From assembly GCA_003990745.1 (NCBI GenBank), contig RBNI01002957.1, positions 1 to 17,038 on the forward strand: 17,038 nucleotides of DNA. Reading direction: 5' to 3'. A model generated the notes under the pieces. The model did not search any database and had not been told where the DNA came from. It worked only from the letters and a program-made list of their open reading frames with translations. Positions 9,241 through 17,038 of this stretch are shown here, one piece after another (position 1 is the stretch's first letter; every line of letters starts with the position of its first letter). Origin of the DNA: Jimgerdemannia flammicorona. Its lineage: Eukaryota > Mucoromycota > Endogonomycetes > Endogonales > Endogonaceae. A program made the position numbers and the translations under genes.

Positions 9241-10987
9241 TATTAGATTTCAGATGGGCTGAAAATAAAAGCTAGTTCTGAGTTAGCTTTGTATTCTGAT
9301 AAGGCTGTAGCTTGGCTTACTTCTAGCTCAGAGTCAGATTATTAGCAAAGGGTTTCTCTGACTTCTTCTTTAAGAATATACTCAGCCTTGCAATTTTGAA
9401 AATAGTAGTATAAGGTAGTCTTGGTTCTGGTACAGTAATAGTTAGTAAAGTTGAGATACTTAGCTATAGAGGCTTGTGTTTTATAAGAAACTAAGGCTAG
9501 AAAGATAGCTTCTGGTTATCCTAGATCACTAAGATTTGTAGAGCTTATAAAACTCTAATTGAGAAAAGTAAAGAAGCCTTCTATAAGACCTTCTCCATTT
9601 TGACTTATAGGGTATAGATTAAGGAGTTCAGTAAATAGAGTTTCAACTATTTGCTAGTTTAATTAGAGTACTTCTTTATATATATAAAGCTTGTCCCACT
9701 AGTTGTAGGTATGGAGGTCTAATTATTCTTATATATTATGTTCAATTTACTCCAGATTGTCAGATAGTTCAGAATAAATTCCAGTATAGTAATTGGACTT
9801 AATACCAACTTGTAGAAATTTCTGTAGAGATTTATAACTAAGTGAGGAAACAACTTGAAGTAGAATTGAATTAGAAACTGCTACTACAAAGTTATAAGTG
9901 AGTACTTTATTAGAGTACTGTTATATAGTTCTGAAAGAGTTTTCAGAAATTTCAGGATATTCTGAATGACTATTTTCTTAAGGTCAAGATCAATTTCATA
10001 TAGAGTAGATCCTTTATACTTATTGATTTCAAGATTGGATTGATGTCTCTACCAAAGTTCTTTTTCAGACTTATTCTAGATGTTTAGAATTTTCTATATT
10101 TTAGAAACTAAGACCAGCTTAGTTGAATTGACATATCACTGCAGACAATACCCAATTAGGAAATTTTGAGATCTGATTAAGAGTGAGATCTAATATAGTA
10201 TAGATTGACTTAAGAGTGATTTGTGGGTTATTAAATAGGTTTATTTTCTATTTATGATATTGTTATTGACTAATACTAGGAGTAGTATATAAAGAGATGT
10301 ATATGTAGGGAAGTTTTCTTGACTTATTTGTCTATTTGTCTGTATTCTTATATAAGTTTCTGAGATCTGAGAGAGTGGGTATTTATACTAATGAGAGACT
10401 ATCAGGACTATACTAAATATGGGTAAAACACTTAGTACTTTGATGAGTTGGAATACAGTCATATAGTGTAAGTGTGAACTGATAAGTTAAGAGGTCAACA
10501 GACTGCTGAGTCAGTATGCAATTACATAAGATAAGGCTAATCTAACTATACTAATAACTACTAAGCTATCTATAGATTTAGATACTATCTGAATATTCTT
10601 TAATAAGTTCATTATTTATGATATTATCTCTGATAAAATAGTTATCTAGAAAGAGCAGTACTTGGATTATTTCTACTTATTTGTTTATATAGTAATATAT
10701 TAGAATTATATCACTGTCTCACAGAATGGCATCATCTGTCTCATATGCTAGATATAGTATTGGTGGGCAAAGAAGAAGTTTATTATTTTTAGTTTTATCA
10801 GATTCACTGTCTACATATCTTTAGTAAGTAAGAGCACTATAAGTTACAGAATTGTAATAAGCTGGCAACTGTGGTTCATTTCACTCATACTTGGGAGGTG
10901 AAGTTGTTGATTCTATCTCAAGAGTTATCTGGAGATATAGGTTATATTCTCTGGTCTTTTATTGTAGTTGAAGTAATCAGACATGAA
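9241..10987 (-). pseudogene. Coding-like but unassigned minus-strand sequence within the 5' LTR region
   Basis: I do not recognise a family. Minus-strand frames make protein-like sequence with stops mostly explainable as changed Gln or Arg codons. Examples are LQVGIKSNYYTGIYSELSDN (about 9815-9756), then WDKLYIYKEVL near 9690, and YLNFTNYYCTRTKT near 9440. The readable frame changes more than once, so small indels or a wrong frame choice are likely. It lies downstream of frame X and could be its continuation. The other LTR copy is cut before this region by LINE A, so conservation cannot be tested inside the window. Chance openness of decayed, AT-rich DNA is the main alternative. Confidence 0.3.
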
Positions 10988-11179
10988 TGCAGATTAGTAT
11001 TTATACCAGTGGTCATTATCCCAATAGTTCTCATATATAGTTGTAAATTATTATAATTTCATCAGCAAGGTTAGTTGAGTGATCAAGGTCAGTAGAGATC
11101 TTAGCTAGAGGTCATGTTAACATCAGATATATCATTGTCTTCTGCTTTATCATTATTGAACTAGATTATATTATAGATA

Positions 11180-11189
11180 TTCTTTATGA
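11180..11189 (+). repeat. Left target-site duplication of the small retroposon
   Basis: TTCTTTATGA here pairs with TCCTTTATGA at 11314-11323, directly after the poly(A) run. The duplication can be extended to 12 bp (from 11178 and 11312) with two transition differences. Confidence 0.7.
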
Positions 11190-11278
11190 GAGCTCTTGAG
11201 TGGGATTGGGTGAAGGGTTCTTCTATTTTAAGAATATATGTATCATAGATAGTTTGATAATAAAGGGGAAGATCTTAT

Positions 11279-11311
<33 letters not shown>
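11190..11311 (+). mobile_element. Short poly(A)-tailed retroposon (SINE or 5'-truncated LINE tail)
   Basis: This 122-bp block is absent from the aligned 3' LTR copy, where the flanks join directly near 4630-4640. It ends in an uninterrupted run of 27 A (11285-11311), with AATAAAG upstream at about 11259. It is bounded by a 10-12 bp target-site duplication. These are the marks of target-primed reverse transcription. The G-rich left half resembles LINE B in composition, so it may be a severely 5'-truncated LINE tail. I see no tRNA-derived A or B box, which argues against a classic tRNA SINE. Confidence 0.75.
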
Positions 11312-11313
11312 TG

Positions 11314-11323
11314 TCCTTTATGA
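11314..11323 (+). repeat. Right target-site duplication of the small retroposon
   Basis: TCCTTTATGA, partner of 11180-11189. It immediately resumes the LTR sequence that aligns with about 4630 onward in the other copy. Confidence 0.7.
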
Positions 11324-12069
11324 TATATCAAACTTCAGACATTTGCACAATATAGTTATTGGGGTACAGAAAGGTTCTGTCTGTAGTTTGAGTTTACTTA
11401 ATATACTTGTGGTTGAGTTCTTATACCATATCATTAATTTGGCTATAGGTCAGAGTGGTAACTATTTCAGTAGTAGTAACTTGAAGGTAGGAAATAAAGA
11501 TACTATACTTATAAAAGAGTTCTTGGTGTTTGTAGGTGATGAGTTTGTAGTGTTGAGACATTTTAGTAATGTCAATATTGTAGTAGTAGTTAACTATATC
11601 TTCTAGGAGATAGCTAATCTGATAGTAGCTTGAGATTTATCTAATTCAGTGGACCTCACTAAGTATATTCAGAATATTCTATTGGACTTTTACAAAATAA
11701 AGAAGTACAAGGCTATGTATATTTATAAGAGGTAGGAGAGCTGTATCTCAGTTAATAATGGAATTCCAAATATCAGTTAGATATAGTTGTAGATTTTAGC
11801 AGTTATGTCTGGATGTAGATTTGAGAGATATAGTTGTTTGTTTAGTTATAATAGTTCTCCATTTCGACATACTGTATATGGTATATATGCTTTCAGTCCT
11901 ATTTGATATGGTCCTGTTTTTGTGAATCTTGTATTCTGTGACATCAAGTTGACTCAGCTTCATGATCTGTAACTTCAGTTTGACTCAGCTTTATAATCTG
12001 TCAGATGATTTCTGAATTCACTCTGAGTGTGATGTGTGATTTTGGTGACTTAGAGGTTATGTACTTATA

Positions 12070-12400
12070 GGTAGAGGACTAACAATATCTATTTCTAGTC
12101 TTTGAAAGACTCTAGCTAGTACTGTGATCAGTATTAGTAATGCTTTATCAGTTGGCTTTGATAAGTTCCTTTGGCAGATATCATATTGTTGAATAGGTAT
12201 CAAAATTAATTTTCTCATTTTGGCCACCAGTATTCTTCTTAATCCTTATAATAGTGGCTTCAAATTCTCAGTATATATTCTAAGCATAGTTAGTTATAAG
12301 AATCTTCTGTATTTCATCTTCTTGTAGAATTTAGATATATAAATCTCCTACTACTCTCTTAAGTTTGCCATTACCTTCTTTGTAAGCTGGCTGAATTTCT
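12070..12400 (-). pseudogene. Integrase N-terminal zinc-binding region of element 1
   Basis: Near 12320 the frame reads LKRVVGDLYI and QEDEIQKILITNYA. This corresponds to the strand and first His of the HHCC domain, with His now Tyr. After a frame change YDICQRNLSKPT (about 12180) supplies a conserved Cys and the CQRN motif. FQRLEIDIVSPLPIS (about 12115-12073) is the start of the catalytic core with its first Asp. The frame then stops exactly at the LTR of element 2, so the remaining core is displaced beyond the window. Confidence 0.7.
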
Positions 12401-12985
12401 TTTTCAAAGCTCCATTGGTGCAGACTCTATGTGAGGACAAGGCACAGTTCTTGGTTCATTTGAGTAAGTGGAAAGTAGTCTTCTCTTATAAGGACTCCTT
12501 CTCTTCTTATGGAGTTTATAAGATCCTTGACAAAGTATCAATATTGGAATTCTTAACACATTTCCAGTAGACAACAGGGAACTAGTATTCTTGCAGAGAT
12601 ATGATTCATCTGGTAAATATTCCTGAGAGCTCTGGTTTGTTGAACAACTATTATAGAGTTTGGTGGTCAGTAATAAGGACAAATCTCTTTCCTGATAGGT
12701 AGTGTCTGAAGTGATCTACTTCTCATACTACTTAAAGATATTCTAGATTAGTGGCTCTATAGTTTGCTTATATCTCATTAGTGGCCTTGCTAGCATACTC
12801 AATGATATATTCTTTCTTATGCTCATCTTATTGGAATAAGATTGATTCAAATCCAAGGACAGAGGCATTGGTTGCCAAGATGAATAGTTTGTCAAAGTCT
12901 GATTATACTAAAATAGAAGCTTTAGTAAGAACCTTCTTGAGTAAGTTAAATGACTTCTACTATTCTTCCCTCCAGTAGAAGAGTT
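12401..12985 (-). pseudogene. RNase H and tether of element 1
   Basis: RNase H removes the RNA strand during cDNA synthesis. The frame shows LFILATNASVLGFESILFQ at about 12890, then YIIEYASKA and TNLEYL. FRHYLSGKRFVLITDHQTL ends near 12655. The first catalytic Asp of the usual TDAS is Asn (12867-12869), a G-to-A change on this strand. Downstream NIDTLSR at about 12548-12525 is the counterpart of the ADALSR motif that marks the tether to integrase. Several Gln codons read as stops. Confidence 0.8.
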
Positions 12986-13865
12986 GATCTTCTTTGGAGA
13001 TATAACATAGTAGGACTACCTTGTCTGAAAATCTTGAGATAAATTACCAGTAGTAAGATACTAATATAAAAAAAGATAGGACTTCCTTTGCAGAGGTAAG
13101 AGTTGGAGAATTCTTGACTTTCTCCACCTTGAATGAATCAGAATGAGTTCCTTAAACTGAAACCACATATCTCAGATATTTGACATAGTGTTTTACAAAG
13201 AAGCATTTCTTGGCATTGAGTCTGAGTTCTCAGTTTAGATGATATCAAATACTTCATAGAGGTCTTGCAGGTATTGTTCAAATATCTCAGAGTAGATAAT
13301 TATATTATCTATACATACTAGCATATTTCTTCCAATGAGGTCCTGGAAGATATAGTTTATCATTTGCTAGAATGAGACTGATGTATTATAAAGTCTAAAT
13401 GATATTCAGAGGTATTTATACTATTCTTATCTAGTGATAAAGACTTTTTTAGAAATATTATTCTTAGTAATGAATATTACTTAGAATCCTGGAAACTGAT
13501 CAGTAGTAGTCATATACTTAGTATTTCCAAGGACATTGAGGAGGTTATCAATTCTTAGCAGTGGGTAGACATCTTCTATAGTAATCTTATTAAGCTTTCT
13601 AAAGCCTACAACTAGTCTCTATTTAGTACTATAAGTGCTAGTGAAGCCCAGGGTCTTGATGAGAGTCTGATAACTCTATTTTATAGTAATTTATCTATAT
13701 ATTATTGTTCAAATACTATCAAGTGATATGATATTCAGTAGGGAAATTTTCGATTAATTTGGCATCTCCTTTATATATTGCATATTCTCTATTTTGATAT
13801 AGTAAAAAGTTATTATATATGGTGATAAATATATTTTTGTATTCTTTTAACAACTTCAGCATCTA
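12986..13865 (-). pseudogene. Reverse transcriptase of element 1, decayed
   Basis: The domain opens with LLKEYKNIF (about 13855) and KGDAKLIEN (about 13765). VIRLSSRPWAS (about 13670) follows, then a frame change to RLVVGFRKLNKITI. LLNVLGNTKY, then ITR and FRLYNTSVSF (the FGLxNAPxxF motif) follow near 13520-13390. The active site reads VCIDNIIIYSE at about 13320-13288. The family consensus is YxDDxxxYS, so the second catalytic Asp is now Asn (codon 13304-13306), again a G-to-A change. The thumb region follows with AKKCFF-like and KNSPTLTSAKE motifs to about 13070. At least one frameshift and many Gln/Arg-derived stops make it inactive. Confidence 0.85.
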
Positions 13866-15849
13866 TTATTGCTGATCCTTGATCAGAGTTATCTTAATGT
13901 TCATGGCTTTGATTGCTGTGTCTTCCTCTCTAATACTATCAGTCTCACCAAAGAGGGCTTGCTATTTCTCAAAAATTCAAAGACTTCTTCCTTATATATA
14001 TCTATCAGTTATTTAAAATATCACATTATTATTTTTCAGAAGATTGTTACCACTTCAAACCCCAGATTTCAGATAGAAATATAGATAGATGAGATCTGGT
14101 CATAGATTCAATCTTCAGCTAAGAGGAGGTGATAACTTTCTCAGAGTTCTATTGATGGCTCAAATATCAGATTGTTAGCATCTAGAGGTAATTATATATC
14201 AAGACTTCTTTGTTGATATAGTTGAAGGAGGATATCTTCTCTTTCTTAGATAGAGTGGCAGATATGTGATTTCATTTATTAAACTGAGCTACTATTGCCA
14301 AGTAGACTTCAATGGATGGTAGTTGAGAAGTTATATTGATACTTCCAAACCCTTCTTGTCCTCTCTTAGTACTGTCTAGTTGATTTACCTCTTGAATAGT
14401 AGGTTGCAATATCTTGAGAAACAGAATTTGAAAATGGTCTCCAAGAGATTGAAAGCTTATTAATTTCTACTATTGTTGCAAATAATGACCTTTAGAGAAT
14501 CTTGATAATTATGATCATTTATTTCTCCTTCTACTGTAATTTCTTTGGCTGCTAGAGATGATTTAATACCAGTTGTCCATAATGTTCAAATGATATAGCA
14601 AGTGCAATTTGAATATCAAAGGTCCTAGTAGTCTTAGGATAGAGTATTGCCTGATAGTGAAGACAGAGATCATATCTTACTGATCCTTCTATTTATGCAA
14701 GAGGAGGTTATACTTAAGATGATGACAGCTTGACTTAGATAACAGGCTGAGTCTTGAGGAATGTTGCCTCAGTGGCTGCTACTGCAGATGAGAACTCTAT
14801 ATGTTATGACTTAAAGAATGGTCAATGTACTCTAGTCTTTGGGTTCTTAGTATAGTTGAATCCAGTTTTTCCAAGTAGATCTAAGGCTTCCCTAATAATG
14901 AAGGTAAGGTTGACTTTTTATTTGTTCTGGTATGACAGGTAATACTAAAGAATGATAGCAAGAATTTCTAATAATAGGTCTCAGATAGAGGTCTTGTTCT
15001 TAACTTTACATTCTACTTCATGGTTGATCTCTTTGTATTTCCAACTGGTCCATTGAATTTAAGATTCTTGTAAGGTAGAATCCTTTCTCTTAACTCAGCT
15101 CTTGTAGATATCTTCACTGAGGTAGGTACTTCAATATTTATACCAGTAATAGATAAAGATCTTTTCACAATCACAGTATTCTTGCTAGACAAATTTCTCA
15201 TTCTGCTGTTTGGTTTCCTTACTTGTTGGATACCTCTTTTAATATTTGTCAAGGTAGATAGAGTGATCAGGAGTGCTTGAGTGATGGTATAGATACTGTT
15301 GTTATTGTCTTTAATTGTGAGGGTCTCTAAAGATTAGTCAGAGAGGATCTTCTATACTTTTTTATAGATCTTCTTAAAAGCCTTTAAGGTAGATAGTTAT
15401 ATTCATCTGTAAACTGGGGCTCTTTTTAACTCATCCTTATTATTGATTACTAGTATTGAAACCTTTTTGAGATTAAGAATTCAGTAGTTGCTACAATTAT
15501 TCCTTAGTGAGTAGAAATAGTTATAGTGTTCACACATGCCTAGACAGATGGCTTATATAATTCAATTTTCTTTCAGAGATAGGAGTAGTTAATTAGATAT
15601 TCCTAAAAATTCAAGTACTGCTTTAATAACTGCCTAATCAATACTTGCTTCCAGGCTTTCAGTATTAAAAACTCTAACAAAAAGGTCTTCTTGACTACTT
15701 TCAAAGTCTTTAGGGGTATCAAAATTACTTCTTATTTCTTGTAGAAAATTTGCTTTACTTTTATCCTATGTAGTAGTGAGTATATCACTATATTCTTACT
15801 ATTCTATCTCAGAGGCCTAACTTGCTCTCCTTGATCCTTTTGACTCAAT
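13866..15849 (-). pseudogene. Unassigned coding-like region between protease and reverse transcriptase
   Basis: About 2 kb separates the end of the protease motifs from the start of the reverse transcriptase. This is longer than I would expect, since in most gypsy elements only a few hundred bases lie there. Minus-strand frames are protein-like with Gln/Arg-type stops. A 79-codon open stretch at 15013-15252 lies in the same frame as the protease. Another frame reads REALDLLGKTGFNYTKNPKT near 14900-14850. A segment with SIEVYLAIVAQFNK near 14310-14270 resembles the linker that precedes reverse transcriptase. I cannot assign the remainder; an inserted fragment or an extra domain are both possible. 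Confidence 0.4.
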
Positions 15850-16215
15850 TGGTATCTTGTGCTTTTGTCTATAGAAGGTAAAGACCAGGAGTTGTTACTT
15901 GATATTTACATTGGCTCCAACTTGATACAACTAGTCAGCTCTCAAAATTAGATCATTGGAGGTTACTGGGGTTACAATAGCTTGAGATATATTGAGGCAG
16001 ATCTTTCCAACTTAAATAGGTATGTCTCTGACTTGTCTAAGAGAGGTGGATACTGATCTATCTGTCATGATAACTCTTACTTTAGTTCCTTCATCAATTT
16101 TCCATCCAATCCTTTCTAGTATTCTCTGAGTGATGATGCCAACTACTGCTTCAGTATCAATAAGTATTTGGATATTTTCACTATATACTTTACCACTAAC
16201 TAGTCTTGTAGATTG
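15850..16215 (-). pseudogene. Retropepsin-like aspartic protease of element 1
   Basis: The frame reads VSGKVYSENIQILIDTEAVV at about 16200-16144, where the protease active site would be DTGA. The Gly codon appears as GAA (16150-16152), a G-to-A change that destroys the catalytic loop. Downstream are RILERIGWKID, IPI, VTSNDLILRADWLYQVGANV (about 15965-15906) and a final HKIPI. The ILGxDWL-type second motif and spacing are those of gypsy proteases. Two stops (16220-16240) just upstream could derive from CAA. Confidence 0.75.
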
Positions 16216-16249
16216 ATGTTCTTAACATTAATATTTATGAACTATATAG

Positions 16250-16944
16250 ACAGTGCTAGGTTTGAGGGGGAGGCAGTGTGGGGGCCTAATATGTGGCATT
16301 GGGATAGATTGCTCCTAGGCGGTGCTCTACTTACTACGTTCGATATCGGGGAGGGAGTAGAGTGCCAGCAGGGATCTGGCCGGGATCTTTGGCCAAGTGG
16401 CTGGCAGATGGTAGGGATCGGCAAGGAGTGGGACTGGGCCGGGATATGGTCTTGGAGTGCAGAGGTACAGAGGTGGCTTCCCCCCAAGTTCTGGGTGGTA
16501 TGGTGGAGAATGTTGCAGAGGAATGTAATGCTGAATTTCCATATGGGGCATTTGGTGGATGGTGGACAATTTGACTGTGAAGAGTGCTTTGATGTTGGGG
16601 GAGTTGGGGGTCAGGTACAGACACCAGAACATTGGCTAGGAGAGTGTGAGGTTTTGGGGGACTTTTGGGCTGTGATAGGAGATTGACTGGGTATGGAGCA
16701 TAGGCTGGTGGGGGAGGGAGATCGATGGGAGGACTTGAGGTCTCAGCTCGTGGGTGGGGTGAGTGATAGTTGGCTCACTGTAGGGTGGGTACTAGCAATA
16801 TGGGTAGGACTAGCAGGTCATTGGCTTTTTGTATTTGAGGAGGGACAGTGGCTGGAGCTGTGGGAGAAGGTGTTAAGATGGGAAGGGCTATTGGGGGACT
16901 TGCTGACTGGTTGGTGGGTGGGTTGGGGTCCTCAGGGGGGCTGA
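16250..16944 (+). pseudogene. LINE B ORF2 C-terminal fragment with zinc-finger-like motif
   Basis: The frame runs from the junction to the TGA at 16942-16944, broken by one TGA at 16684-16686; the same frame continues beyond it, so a CGA-to-TGA change is likely. A CEEC pair at about 16577-16588 and HWLGEC (HX4C) at about 16630-16647 form the CCHC-type motif found after the reverse transcriptase in many LINEs. The upstream part (SARFEGEAVWGPNMW and following) lies between the polymerase and that motif. About 230 codons are present, with no polymerase motif. The call rests on the motif and on composition. Confidence 0.6.
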
Positions 16945-17038
16945 TGTCGCAGTTTGGTGGTGAAGATCTGTGAGCAGAGTGGTGGGAGGGTGGCGATGGT
17001 GTTAGACAAAGTGGTCTTTCACCAGGAAGGGGTAGGGG
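16945..17038 (+). other. LINE B 3' untranslated region, partial
   Basis: G-rich sequence after the ORF2 stop, without poly(A) or a duplication before the window ends. It contains no further frame of note. Confidence 0.4.

Larger units (their letters stand above)
10988..11806 (-). pseudogene. Frame X in the 5' LTR, disrupted second copy
   Basis: This is the homologue of the frame starting at 5119. The start codon is ATA at 11804-11806, followed by TAKIYNYI. A one-base deletion follows within about 12 codons, relative to the other copy. The 122-bp retroposon at 11190-11311 splits it. Conserved blocks shared by both copies include DITKMSQ, ELFYKYSIFI and SQINDMV. At several aligned sites one copy has TGA where the other has CAA, as expected if an ancestral CGA lost its CpG on different strands. 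No function can be assigned. Confidence 0.3.
4438..12069 (-). mobile_element. Chromovirus (Ty3/gypsy) element 2, internally deleted and nested
   Basis: Read on the minus strand the parts appear in LTR-element order: LTR start at 12069, gag, integrase, chromodomain, purine tract, LTR start at 5382. The two LTR starts align from the first base (TATAARTAC followed by AACCTCTAAG). They stop matching immediately upstream, as expected for two LTRs of one element. Protease, reverse transcriptase and RNase H are missing between gag and integrase. The insertion point is the integrase gene of element 1 at 12070. The 3' LTR is cut by LINE A, so the right-hand flank and target duplication are outside the window. 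The alternative is that the integrase and chromodomain at 5787-6795 belong to element 1 and that only 12069 to about 6796 is a nested piece. I favour the first model because every boundary then has a normal terminus. Confidence 0.6.
8068..12069 (-). repeat. 5' LTR of element 2 (right boundary inferred)
   Basis: The left (5') end at 12069 is well supported. It matches the 3' LTR start base for base and falls in the middle of the integrase frame of element 1. Homology with the other copy is visible to 10988, where that copy is cut by LINE A. The other end is inferred to be near 8068. A TATA-like element and AATAAA lie just upstream of it, the minus strand ends in CA, and gag starts about 22 bases later. 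That gives roughly 3.9 kb without the small insert, unusually long for a chromovirus. Alternatively the true LTR is shorter and 8068 to about 10988 is leader or inserted DNA. Confidence 0.4.
12070..16250 (-). mobile_element. Ty3/gypsy element 1, partial, interrupted at both ends
   Basis: On the minus strand the domain order is protease, unassigned stretch, reverse transcriptase, RNase H, tether and integrase zinc-binding domain, the Ty3/gypsy order. The 5' end with gag is replaced by LINE B at about 16250. The 3' end is cut inside integrase at 12070 by element 2. The sequence is AT-rich with hardly any CpG and carries many stops and several frameshifts. No LTR of this element is in the window. 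Whether it is of the same family as element 2 cannot be decided, since the two share no overlapping domain here. Confidence 0.75.
16250..17038 (+). mobile_element. LINE B, 5'-truncated Tad1-type LINE, 3' end outside window
   Basis: GC-rich sequence begins abruptly at about 16250 inside AT-rich gypsy DNA. It encodes only the C-terminal end of a LINE ORF2 on the plus strand. Missing 5' sequence is the usual outcome of LINE insertion. Amino-acid style (rich in Trp, Gly, Val, Leu) matches LINE A ORF2, but the two copies do not overlap in this window, so family identity is unproven. LINE A and LINE B point away from each other. Confidence 0.65.

Noticed and set aside
5300..12070. CRISPR array or tandem repeat system
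   Set aside because: The repeated words are LTR copies and short AT-rich strings; no regular repeat-spacer pattern exists.
12404..12682. Minus-strand 92-codon open frame as a gene
   Set aside because: It lies in the RNase H to integrase tether, where another frame carries TDHQTL and NIDTLSR.
16242..16632. Three minus-strand frames of 81-101 codons
   Set aside because: They are antisense to the LINE B ORF2 fragment, which has a recognisable zinc-finger motif on the plus strand.

Overview
The window looks like repeat-rich, gene-poor DNA from a filamentous fungus, most likely an ascomycete. Three things suggest this: two copies of a Tad1-type LINE, chromodomain-bearing Ty3/gypsy retrotransposons (chromoviruses), and heavy C-to-T type decay resembling repeat-induced point mutation (RIP). 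I cannot name the species. I see no intact host gene, tRNA, rRNA or CRISPR array; every substantial coding trace I could assign is retrotransposon-derived, most of it inactivated.

Layout. (1) 1-4437, minus strand: a GC-richer Tad1-type LINE (LINE A) with its 5' end at about 4437 and its 3' end beyond position 1. ORF1 (2460-4346) and ORF2 (endonuclease plus reverse transcriptase, 2426 to the edge) keep one reading frame but carry a few point stops. (2) 4438-12069, minus strand: an AT-rich, almost CpG-free chromovirus (element 2). Read 5' to 3' it has a 5' long terminal repeat (LTR) starting at 12069 and probably ending near 8068, then gag (about 8045-6796). A large internal deletion removes protease, reverse transcriptase and RNase H. 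Integrase core and chromodomain (6795-5787), a purine tract (5397-5383) and the start of the 3' LTR (5382-4438) follow. LINE A interrupts that LTR. (3) 12070-16250, minus strand: an older gypsy element (element 1) with protease, an unassigned 2-kb stretch, reverse transcriptase, RNase H and the N-terminal part of integrase. It is cut at 12070 by element 2. (4) 16250-17038, plus strand: the 3' part of a second LINE (LINE B), 5'-truncated and inserted beside the protease region of element 1.

A 122-bp poly(A)-tailed insert with a target-site duplication sits in the 5' LTR of element 2 at 11190-11311 and is absent from the aligned 3' LTR. The inferred order is: element 1, then element 2 into its integrase gene, then the small retroposon and the two LINEs. 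Element boundaries inside the decayed DNA come from reading motifs and aligning the two LTR copies by eye. The right end of the 5' LTR is the least certain boundary.
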